This document shows, in pieces, positions 37,346-48,210 of a stretch of 64,000 nucleotides of DNA. The stretch is from positions 142,534,102-142,598,101 of the forward strand of contig NC_086247.1 of the NCBI RefSeq assembly GCF_021018805.1, given 5' to 3'. The translations under genes were made by a program, and so were the position numbers. The notes under the pieces are model-generated. The model saw only the letters and a list, made by a program, of their open reading frames with translations. It made no database searches and had not been told where the DNA came from. Source of the stretch: Prinia subflava (taxonomy: Eukaryota; Chordata; Aves; Passeriformes; Cisticolidae). Each line of letters starts with the position of its first letter. Position 1 is the stretch's first letter.

Positions 37346-40300
37346 CTGCTCTTCCTTGGCATGCTAGAAATGTATTATTTTTAGATTTAAAGTTGTGGTG
37401 TATATGCTGTGGGTCACCTGTGTGATCTCAGGTTCAGTTGGCCAAGCTGGCTACCAGGAGGAGCTACAGAGATGTACCATCAGTCTCTACAGCTGATGGT
37501 TTTAACACTCCAAAAAGTGGGCTTAAGTACTCATCACAGTTATATAAAACAGATGAAGATACAACCTCCAAAAAAGAAAAAAAAAAAAAAAATAGGAGTT
37601 AGGATTTTGAATCTGAAAGAGTAGGACAACAGCAACTTATACCTTACCTACCTGGGCTGTGGCTACTGACAATCTGGAAGGGCACAGGTCTGAGCACTGA
37701 TATATATGACTGCCTGTGCTAGAACTTTAACCACAGAAGCAAGCTCCAGTGCTCAGGCCCTGGCAAAACCCCCTGTATTTAACAGTGTTTGCCCAGCAGC
37801 TGCAAAGAGGTACTTCTCCTATGCAACAGGATGCATTTTGGAAGTGGAGCACTTAATCACGGGCTTGTCTCCCTGTTACCTCCAGACAAATAGCATTAAT
37901 TTTCACAGGTCTAATAAGTCGTCATTATCTGGCTGGTGAGGACATATCACTCAGAGCTGCCTCAGCAAGAAGAGATGAAGTAGCAAACTCTCTCTCCATG
38001 CCATTAAGTGGAGTTGCTAGCAAATGCCTGCTGCTCTGTGCAAGAATAACAAAACAAAGTAACACCTTGTTAAAGCATTATAAAAATGTTTTATAGAATC
38101 ACCTGCTAAAATGGCAACCAGATTAAGTTTGACAGGTATGGATATAAAATGGATGTAAGTTTTTAAAATTTCAAAAGTTTAATTGAAGCATAAGATTTAA
38201 AGATTTCCATAATAAATCATAATAAAATGATGCAAGTACTCCAATAAATGAAGCTGTAAAAATATTAATTTTTTTGTAAATAGTTTCTTTCTGTAGTGTA
38301 AAAGTGATGTTTTCACACTGACAAGTAGGAAAGCGGTTTAAAATAAAAAATAAAAATTATAAAACTTGTTTTTGATTTACAAGCAGAAGCAATTGTTTGG
38401 TCTATTACTATAAAAATATAAAGTCTTTTAGAATCTGGAGACAAAATACAGCATCATCACATCACTCAAATGTATCCCTTCCTCAAACTTGGAAATTCTC
38501 TCACATATTCTTTCCTTTTTCCCTTTTTTTTTTAATACCCTCTTTGCTCTTATTTTGCTTGCCTCTCACAGGTTACATCTATCAGGCTTTTTAAGTACCA
38601 GCCCTAGACAAACTAAATTGGCCCTCCTGTTGATATAGATTAAAGGTAGAGCAGTATGAACTGCTTTGCCTTAATCCTGCTATATGCAGAACCAGCTCAG
38701 AGCAGAGCAGTTTATGGTTTCAGACTGATCAGAAAACATAACCTGAAAATTGTTCCTGCACTGCTAAGCATCCTAGGAATCCTCATTGGGAACCATGAGA
38801 AAATAAGAGTTGTGTTCATTAAAACATTATTTTGCAAAAAATCGTTATCATTATGAAGTATTCACTGGTTTATTAATATGCTACACTGGGAAAAAAAACC
38901 AGCTGGAGAGTATTTGAGGAACCTGAAGCTCTGATTTTTTTTTTTTTTCTCCCTGACATAAAAAGGAGTGCTCAGGAACAGTGAAGAAGGTTATTTTGGG
39001 ATCAGGCAGGATGGAGAAGAGGCAGAATGGCTGCACAGTATTGTCCATTCAAACTTTGGGGTTTTTTTCCATAATTTTGTTCATCTTCCTTTGTCAGTTT
39101 ACTGTCTTCTGCTCTGCTGGCATTGTTTTGCAGGCAGATATTTAGAGGTAGTGCTTTGTGAGGAGGTATTGAAAGAAAGTGTGGACCACAGATTAGGTCA
39201 AGGAATTTGGAGAGCTGGAGGTGTATGGAAAGACAGCACAGATAAGAAACAAAGGATGCTAAGGAGATTGAAGGTGGGGTGAGTGGGTGGAGAGGACCAA
39301 AGTAACAGGAAAGAATCAGAGATGAAAGTGGTAAGGGCTTGAAAAATAAAAAAAAACCTTAAACAATAGGCACATGGCAAAGGGGAAATAATCTCAGTGA
39401 AGTGAGATGAATGATTTCATATCTTGTTCTGCACAATGGGAACTTCCTTTGGGGAGATCTAGGCAGTCTCTGTGCCTGGATGGTGAGAGGAGATGCATCC
39501 CTTACATGCAGTGTCTGCTATTGTTTTGCATGACATTTGTTCCAAGTTTGAACCAGATGTCCAGAGAGTAAAAAATCCAGGGCTACCACAAAGACATTCC
39601 TGTCTGTGCTCTGTACAAGAATGACATGGCATGGGATAGGGCTTGTCTGAAGGAAAGCCTGAGGGCCCCAGTCTGCCTTCCCTCACTTTTCTGTCATTAG
39701 GTATAATTCCCAAGAATTCAGCTGTTTGTAAAGATATTTATTCAAGCTGATTCCAATACTGTTATCTTTAGGGTAATGAGAGAACCTGAACAGAATGGGT
39801 GCTGTGAATTGTATGCTGTGGGGGAGCCCCTTAAGTCCAGCAAAGAAAGGGTGGATGTCAACACCAAGTCTCACACAGAGAGTGTACTTACATGTAGCTT
39901 GAGGCCTGACACTCTGGTGATTCAACAAGCTTACTTCCTGGCAAAATGTTTCATATTTTTATTTTTTTCTGATTTCTTTCTGTTCTTCCCTTTTCCACTA
40001 AATACAAAAAATTCCTAGAAGAATTTTTGTTCGTTTGTTTGCTGGCTTTTTAATCCAAGATAATGTCTGCTAGATGTCCAGAAGCAGCTCCATTAAAGAG
40101 TTCAGCAGTTTCAAAACCTAGCTCATAGTTGTACTGGAAGACCTGCCCTAAATCCTTTTACAACTCTATTCAATTTCTTAATTCCATATCCTTAGGAATG
40201 TGTTTCATAAGTTAATTAGGTAAATAATAGCACATTAAGAAAAGTTAATCTTTATTTCATTGTACTGTCCTTGTTTTCTCTTTCAGCTAAAGTTGGAGTA

Positions 40301-40936
40301 GTTTCTGTCTAGCCTTATACAGAAATCTCTTCCTGTCATTTTCCTTTTTCAGGTCTGGGCAATTTTAATGGTCATGGGCTATTTTCATGATAGGATGACT
40401 TCAGCTGAGCATGGAATTCCAAGTGAGAGTTCATCATTCTTTTCTCTACTAGGAAAATAATAGATTTCTTACTATTTTATATCCTGTTCCCATTATCTCT
40501 ATTTCTCCCTTCTAAGTTTTTAAGTTCATCTGTAATTCTAAGTTCAGCTGTAATGCAGCAATAATGTCATCAAAATGTTTTATCCAGTGAGCATTGCTGT
40601 GCATTTCTCAACAGAGATTTTATCTGCCATTATGTTACCCATTTGTCTGCCTATGCAGGATTCCTCTAAACATCTCAATCTTTTCCAGCTTTTTGTGAAA
40701 TTATGGATTTTATGTTGGGTATCTATTTTATATCTTCCTTAGCCCTTTAATTAATAGCTACCCAATAAATAATAACAAATAACAAGTTGTTATTGTCTCA
40801 GCTCTTACTTTCCAGGCAGATTGGGATTTTTGCCACTCTTTTTAATCATTGTAAAATGTTTTAGAATTAATGGAATAAAGTATATAAAGCAAATATTTGT
40901 GCATGTGTATGTTTGCATGGGTTCACATGGGTTCTT
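37346..40936. other. AT-rich noncoding sequence
   Basis: Includes an A-rich run at about 37567-37592 and a T run at about 38936-38949. Nothing gene-like is seen. Confidence 0.55.
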
Positions 40937-40968
40937 CTTTGAGCTAAGAAGAGTCTCTTAGCTCAAAG
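40937..40968. repeat. Perfect 13-bp hairpin with 6-base loop
   Basis: CTTTGAGCTAAGA (40937-40949) and TCTTAGCTCAAAG (40956-40968) are perfect reverse complements separated by AGAGTC. The hairpin abuts the CR1 fragment that begins just to its right. Confidence 0.9.
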
Positions 40969-41095
40969 TGACTCAAAACCCACCTGGACATAAACAACCT
41001 GCCCAAGCTGGTCCTGAGTGGAGCAGGAGGACAGATTGGGTGACCTCCAGAAGTCCCTGGTGACATGAACTACTTTATAGAATAAACTCCTTTAG
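40969..41095 (+). mobile_element. CR1 LINE fragment (3' UTR), plus strand
   Basis: Wording is ACCCACCTGGACATAAAC, then AACCTGCCCAAGCTGGTCC, GATTGGGTGACCTCCAGAAG and TCCCTGGTGACATGAAC. This follows the plus-strand CR1 3' UTR (CCTGGACACA...GGACTAGATGA..CCAGAGGTCCC). The tail 8-mer is decayed. Confidence 0.68.
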
Positions 41096-41747
41096 TTTGG
41101 TCCAAAGTTAGTTAGTCCAAATGCAAACCACTCTGTGGATTTCATTGTTTGCCCAAATTAATTTCCAACAAATTTCGTACTGATTTTGGCTAGAAGGAGA
41201 AAGTTTGGCAAAAAGGGGGAGTTTGCAATCAAAACATTTTAATCAACCACAAAGTTATTATTAGATTTTCAGTTAATGTTATTTTATCACAGATTTTAAT
41301 TTTATCTTAACACTTTGGCTTGTCTCAAACCTCTCACAAAATCTTAAGACCTACATGAAATCTACATTATTTTCTACACAATTCTCCTTTTTCACTCCAA
41401 ATTACAACTAAAGTAGTTCTTGATAGTTTGTGACTTTCATGGAAATTCTTTTCCCTCTTTGCCTGCAGCTTCTTTCCCAGATCCTTTAAATCTGACAGGG
41501 ACAACCAGCCTTAGTCCTACAGGGGAATTTTGCAAGTGTCTGCTGCTGGCTGAATTATTTAAAGAAATGGAAACAGCGTTGAAAAGTTAAAAATAACTCT
41601 ATATACAGCTCACTTTCTAACACTTTTTTCTAATATTTTACTCCCATATATGTGTTCATTCATCAAATTGACTTAAACATTATTTTAAACATATTACAAG
41701 GTAATTCTTCTAAGACTTTCTCAGAAAAAACAATTTTGTGGGTCACT

Positions 41748-42070
41748 GCTATAAAGCAACCCCACACAGCCATTCATTCACCACCTCCTACAGTGATGGG
41801 GGACAATTTTCTTTGTGTAGAACAACTCTGAATGGGAAGCTGGTCCCTGGGCTAATGTGAACAACGTGTTTGGCTCTGTGGTGTGCAGCACTGGGATGAT
41901 CCTGAGAAGGACTCAGTGCCTGTCTGGAATGATGCTGGAAAATTGTCCTGGTGTGAGAATGGTGGTGTATGACCATGGCATCAGCCAAAGGCAGAGCCAG
42001 CTGAGGGGCTCTCCAACATCCAGGACCTGGAGTGAAGCAGAAGTGACAGACACCTGCTGTGCAGACAGAA
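41748..42070 (-). mobile_element. Possible decayed LTR remnant, minus strand
   Basis: The left edge (CCCCACACAGCCATTCATTC, then TACAGTGATGGGGGACAAT) resembles the reverse complement of an avian ERVL LTR 3' end. The remainder, GC-richer than its flanks, does not follow the LTRs seen elsewhere in this window. It may be another LTR subfamily or a different repeat. Open frames on both strands of up to 99 codons have no recognisable domain. Confidence 0.3.
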
Positions 42071-44194
42071 GGGGCAGGGAATATTCATGTAATCTTAACA
42101 GAAACAACTCAGTGCAGATGTTATCCATAATTCATGTCCTTTTCTTGCTGCACTGAGGGATTTTGCTGCTGAGATGATGCTGGATGCTGCTGATACTTGA
42201 ACATAAAATGAGGCATGAATATGGCATACCAGTATGGATTGATGAAACCTGTACAAAGCACTGTCTTGCCTCCCTTGCCTTTTGTCCCATAATTTAGGAT
42301 CAGCATTATTATCATTGATTATAATCATTTCACTTGGAGTGTGGAATCAAATTTTTTGTGAGCAAAGGTGTCACAATAATCCCCCACAGCATCTGAAACA
42401 AATAGAAGGCTTCCTTCTACTGTCATCCAAGCAGGAAAGGAGTTTTTAATCATCTTATGTAGAAAGAAGAAGAAGAAATGAAACAGTGGAATCCAGTTCA
42501 CAAATGCCCTATTGAAATCAATGGACTGGAGTTCAAGAGTCACTTACCTGGACCTGGTGGCTTCAAACTTCTTTCAAATCCCTGATTGCTGAGAGCAGAT
42601 GTAGTCAGGGAACCACTAACCAAAAAGTTCACCTATTTTATAATGATATAATGCTACAGAAGCAGTCACTGGGCTATCTGATCTGAGGGCAATCTCTGAC
42701 AGAGGACAGTGTTTTGTGCTGGGGTCTTCAGCAGTTCCAAGGAAAACAAGCTGCATCCCCACCCCACAATCAGGTCAGGAGAGCAGGCAGAACTAGGCAC
42801 TGGCACTGGCAACTGGTTGTAAACCATCTTTGGTTATAAATAAGAATACAGCTGTACTAATTGTTTTGGTACAAAACAAGGAAAAAGATGGGCTTATGTG
42901 ATATTATCCAAACACTGGAAAAAAGAACCAAATATGTTCTGCACATGCAGCAAAAAACCACCAAAAGGAGTAAATGACTTTTCCTTCACTAGCACAACTT
43001 AACAGGGATTCACATCAGAAGAACAGCAGAAGAACATGTTCTTGACAGACCAAACTAGTCCCAAGACACTTTCCATGTTGCAACCTTTCATTTCCACCTC
43101 GTCTGGCTGATCTGCTATGTGTCAAACTGAATGTCATTGCCTGGACATAGAACATTGTAAGCAATTATTTGGTAATAAAACCCTCCCTACCTAATTTTAT
43201 GAGTAATGGCAAGACAGAGCAGTGCCAAAAACTGCACAATTTCATGCACTGTAGTTACAGCTGCCTGTAAATTCTTGCCGTGGGTATCCTCTCTGGAGCT
43301 TCTCACAATCCCTTCCCTCCTTGTGTTTTAGGGAGTTAACCTTGTGTTCCTTAAGAGAGAAATTAAAAGAGAAGAAAAATCCCACCCCTAATTAAATAGT
43401 GAGAGAATTTCATAAATAGACATGGTTACAATTATGTTCACTGAGACATTCACTGAGCCTCTGCACTCTCAGTAATTGTCTCACCTTAAACTGCACTGCA
43501 GTTACCACTAATGTACATGTTCCAAAAGCTCCACAGAGTGGGAGAGGGATTAGCCTAATTGGTGATAAGAGAAATTGTAGAAGGCTCTGTAGCTTGCATG
43601 TGAGTCTCAGAAGTATTAATGAACTAGTTGGTTAAAATGAGGTAGAATGTGGATCTTCATACAGGCTAAACTACTTTTGGGAATTCAGTGGTTCGTAATT
43701 GAAGCCAAAAGTCCCCCTTTTACACATTATTACCATAATAATTCTCCTACGTATAAGAAACCAAAATGGAGTTCTTCAGCAGTGTTCTACACTGCACAAA
43801 GAGTGTGTTTCCCTTATATAATTTGTTAATATCAGGAATTTGGGTTTCTTTGAACTGATGATAGTGACAGCACATGAAAATACAGCTGATAAATACATTG
43901 GGTCCTAATTCCTATACTATTAATAAAATGTTTTGAAAATCATGAACTAGGACTTTGTGACCTATTGATTCACACCTGGAGATAAGCTGTGCCTGGAGGT
44001 GCTTCTTGCTCTGCTCTTACAGATTTTTGCACCTTTGTACATCTGACACGATGCTCAGGAAACCCAGACTGGAGCAACGTGGGAAGGAGTGGATGGTGGC
44101 TTGAATCAGTGGGATTCAACCCCTGATTCAGCAGAAACCAAATAAATGATTATGAACTGTGGAGTCTAGGAATAAAATTTTTGCAAACAATTCA
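42071..44194. other. Noncoding sequence with a possible conserved element
   Basis: The interval 42075-42330 is non-repetitive and rich in homeodomain-type words (see findings). A GAA-type stretch sits at 42464-42478. No gene is supported. Confidence 0.45.
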
Positions 44195-44427
44195 CAGGAC
44201 AAGGGATAAAACTGAAAAAGGTAAGACTTAGAGTGGATGTAAGGCAGAATTTTTTTCCAAGGAGAATGTTGATACACTGGCACAGATTGCCCAGAGAGGT
44301 GGTAAATGCCCCATCCCTGAAAACACAGAGCCCTGAGACACCTGATCTAGTCAACTGCAGGAGGTATTGGACTAGGTGATCTCTAAGGAGCTTTTCCAAC
44401 CCAAACTATTCTGTGATTCCATGAAAT
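44195..44427 (+). mobile_element. CR1 LINE 3' end with tail, plus strand
   Basis: The best-defined plus-strand CR1 here. It runs from CACAGGACAAGGGATAAAAC through GAGTGGATGTAAGGCAGAAT, ACACTGGCACAGATTGCCCA and GAGAGGTGGTAAATGCCCCA. It then reads GGACTAGGTGATCTCTAAGG and ends with TTCCAACCCAAAC and the tail repeats ATTCTGTG ATTCCATGA. The 8-mer tail fixes both the 3' end and the orientation. Only the 3' UTR remains, as is usual for 5'-truncated CR1 copies. Confidence 0.9.
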
Positions 44428-47400
44428 TCTCCTTTAGAAGATATTTGAGATCACAGGAGTACCCAGTAGCTCAGTTAATTCTAGGTCACAAAGGTGACTT
44501 AATGCTAAAAGTTGTTGTAAGTTTTAGTAATTATACTTTTTATATGAGAACATAAAACATCCTCAAAGCCTAACTTGGTATATTCATGAAATTCCCAAGC
44601 CTCTATATTTATTTCCCCCCAGTAATACTCCCTAGGTTTCTCCTGGAAAGAAAGCAAAAAATCACAGATCTTGATGTTGCTCAACTTTCTGCATCTGAAG
44701 ATGTATAATTAAACTAAATATCACTGTATTTTACCAAAAGATACTGACCTTAAGAAACACTTAGAGCATATTTCACAGATTAGTCATCTGGAAAACAGAA
44801 AATAAAATTACGGCTATCTGTGATCTCCATTCTGGTGGGGTGTGATATGAAAGTCCAGGACTTGACTTTTTTTTGAGGTGTTGGGGAAAGAGTTCAAATC
44901 ATGGTCTCTCAGGGTGTCATTTTGTCACAAAATAAAAAGGCTCAGGAGGCAATCATTGCTTCCAAAAGACAAGACCAAACAGCACGGAGTGACTATAGTG
45001 CTAAAAGGATAGTTGTCCCTAGGGCAGTGCTCTGTCCCTTGGCTTTGCTCACCCCCTGCCTTGTATATTGGTCCTCAGGTGCTAATATTGGTTTTGCACA
45101 TTTTCAATTCAAAGCATCTGAAACAACAGGAGCTGTTATGCAACATTCCAGAATGGTGTTTCCATTGAACACCCTGGGATAGGGCAGGATGATGCTGCAG
45201 GGTTTGAGGATGTCACACTGTTAAAATAGCACCAGGAAACTGTGTGAAACAGAGAAAGCCAAACTGGTTATGTCATTTAGACAGACTTTTGCTTGAAGAC
45301 AGATCCTGGGTGAGGGTGAAGGTGTGCATTTCAGCTCTGGGAGTTCTAACTCAGATGGACAATTAATTGTTCAGGAGGTAATCCCCTGGACAAGAACAAC
45401 TGCAGAAATTCTTCAGAGGGCAATTTTGTGTCTGCTTGGTCCTTTGTCCTTGGCTGTTCTTTTCAAAAGTTATAATCTCTGTCCAGACACTAATAAGGAA
45501 ATCAACTGCCAAAGTTCAAGGGAATAATAGTGAATAACAAAACAGCAATTAGAAATGTCCTCTCTGGAAGAAGAAATAAAAATAATTAAATGTTTTTTAA
45601 AGATATAATTTTAAAATTTATTTTGGATCATCTTAATTTTTTAAGTAATTTTACAAAACACGTCTACTTGTCAAGGTTCTTTTGTCACCTTTGTCAGGTG
45701 GGTGGTCTGACAGCACTCATCACTTTGAGAAAAGAGTTCAGGGTCTGCCTCTCCAGCTACCTTAGGTTCCCAGAACATTCCTGACAGAGAATCAAACAAA
45801 TTCTGCAATTCTTAACTTCTTACTGTGTTGTACAGCTGCTGAATGAGGCTGGCTATTCATAAAGGAAATTGCAGACCCTGGACAAACTCCCAGTGCAATC
45901 CCTTTCATTTAAACAAAATTGAAAAATATCACTAATGAGGTGCCAAATTAAGGCGGCAAGTGCTCATATACATTCCAGGCAGCTGATTATCTCTCATCAA
46001 GGTGCCTAAGTAATACAGTCCTCATAATGAACTAATGGATTTGCAGGTCCAGTTAACACAAAAGTTCAGCCTCAGACAAGTTAAAGTTAATCAAGTACAA
46101 AAAGGATTAAATTAGTACATTTAAATTCAACTGGCAGAGGCATTAGGGCTGTGCTGCATTCCCTTATTTTCTGCTTTGGTGTTAAGTGTTGGGGAGAGAA
46201 TGGCAGTTGAAGTATCCCACTCTTTGGGGACTTCATGCTTCAGTTCTTTACCACCCATGCATATGGAGTCGCTAATGACAGAGCAGCTACCCATCAGGGA
46301 ATGCAATTCCACGTAGACATTTTCACCAAAATGGATTATTTCAGCCTCGTTGGTCACAGATTCTGTAGTTTTCCAGTGATTCATCTTACTATTAATAATG
46401 TCAGAGAATTTTAGGCCCTTGAATTAAATAATGATAAATAGGAGCCACTGAGCGAGCTCAGCAGAGGCAGTGCTGTTTATTTCAGTGTGAAGCTCTGTCA
46501 GGCCTGATAAATCGGATCCCTGAAATAGTTTATAAAGTACTGAATTGATGTGGCGGTTGGTGAGGGAGAGAATTAATGTTACGAAATAGGCCTGCAACCT
46601 AGATTTGATGAAAGCTGAGGAAAGCCTTTTATATAAATTCTGTGTCTGTGCAGGAAATGGTTGCAGTGAGGGGTGAGGGAGCTGCACAGGGCAATAATGT
46701 GCTCCTGTAATCTGGGTGGGAATGGGTCAGGGGAGAGGCGCTCTGCCCGTGCCGGAGCTCTGCAGCACTGAGCCAGAGCTGTGCCAGGAGCAGGGCTGCT
46801 CACAGGCTGCTCATGTAGAACACCAAACATGAGGGCACACGCACAAAAGAAAAAGGAAAGGCTTTCTGAAGATGCAGAAGAGGCTTTCCAGTTCCACGTG
46901 GCTGTCTGTGCCAGGCTGCTGGAAGGAAGGGATTCTTGGTGTTGACCTCAGTAGTGCAGTTGTTATTTCTAATCTCTGGCTGAATTAATGGTTTCCTCTT
47001 CAGATCACTTCATAAAAATCCACTGGAAAATGCATGTTAAAGTCATCTTCCATGTGGTTCATATTTCTAGGTGGGTGCTTTCCATGCAGCAGACAGGATT
47101 GCTGGGAACAGTAGCCAGTAGCAGAGCTGGCTGCTCTGTGTGCTGGGACACCCAGCTTTCAGGAAAAACGTGTTACCCACAGAAATGGGAACTTCTCACA
47201 GCTTCTTACTGATGGAATTGTGCACATGATTGCTGTTAAAGTTAGTGAGACCTATTGAAACCAAGTGTTCAGTAATGTAGGTTCAATATTTCTGGACCAT
47301 CACACCAAGCTGAGGGGAAGGATGCCAACAGTGTTTATCCAGCTGTTCCAGTTGTGGCAACACACCAGTGATGGACACCTCACTTACATGTTTTACTTAT

Positions 47401-47477
47401 TGCTAGGGATTTATATTTTTATATCGTTACTTAAGTCTTTAAATAGGAAGTTTCTTTCTGAGATCCTGATGCAAGGT
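44428..47477. other. Noncoding sequence, no supported gene
   Basis: Includes a moderately GC-rich patch at 46675-46830 and a well-mixed, possibly conserved region at about 45930-46610. A minus-strand open frame of 85 codons at 46127-46384 has a plausible-looking amino-acid mix, but I match it to no family and see no convincing splice sites. The segment 44900-45540 has some transposon-like wording but no family was identified. Confidence 0.45.
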
Positions 47478-48210
47478 GAATCACAGAATCATAGAATATG
47501 CTGAATTGGAAGGGATGCATTTAGATCTCTGAGTCCAATTTCTGGCCTTGTGTAGAACACCCCATGAATCACCCCATGTGCCTGAGAGCATTGTCCAAAG
47601 GCTTCTTGAACTCTGTCAGGCTGGAACTGTGACCACTTCCCTGGGGAGCCTGTTCTGGTGCCCAGCCACGCTCTGGGTAAAGAACCTTTTTCTTATATCC
47701 AGCCTAGCCCTCACTCAGCTTTGTGCCATTTCCTCAAATCCTGTCACTGGTCCTGAGAGTGAAGTTATTGGTACCCGCCCCTCGCCTTCCCCTCAGGAAG
47801 GCTGTCACTGCACTGAGGACTCCCCTCAATCTCCTCCAGGCTGGACAGACCAAGTGACCTCAGCCACTCCTCACACAGCTTCTCCTCGAGGCCCTTTTCC
47901 ATCTTTGTGGCCTCCCTTGGATACTTATTAATAGTTTAATAATTTTTTTATAATGAGATGCCAAAAACTTCCCCCAGCACTCGAGGTGAGGCTGCCCAGC
48001 CCAGGGCAGAGCAGGACAATCCCTCCCTTGCAGGGCTGTGCCTGATTGTCCCCAGGACAGGGCTGGCCCTCCTGGCTGCCAGGGCACTGCTGATTCATAT
48101 TTAACTTTCCACTGACCAGGACGCCAGGTCCCTTTCTGCAGGGCTGCTCTCCAGCCTCTCCTTCCACAGTCTATACACACAGCCAGGTTTTCCTCATCCC
48201 AGGTGCAGAG
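47478..48210 (-). mobile_element. CR1 LINE, about 730 bp of the 3' part, minus strand
   Basis: The plus strand opens with GAATCACAGAATCATAGAAT (the reversed tail) and continues TTGGAAGGGATGCATTTAG and CTTCTTGAACTCTGTCAGGC. It then reads TGGGGAGCCTGTTCTGGTGC and CTCCTCCAGGCTGGACAGAC. Past 47930 comes the end of the reverse-transcriptase frame in reverse complement: CACTCGAGGTGAGGCTGCCC, GGCTGCCAGGGCACTGCTGA, CAGGTCCCTTTCTGCAGGGC and CAGGTGCAGAG. It is the longest CR1 in the window, but the coding part is interrupted and dead. The internal AT-rich join near 47925-47955 (AATAATTTTTTTA) is diverged. Confidence 0.92.

Noticed and set aside
47548..47931. 127-codon plus-strand open frame
   Set aside because: It lies antisense within a CR1 LINE copy and has no domain.
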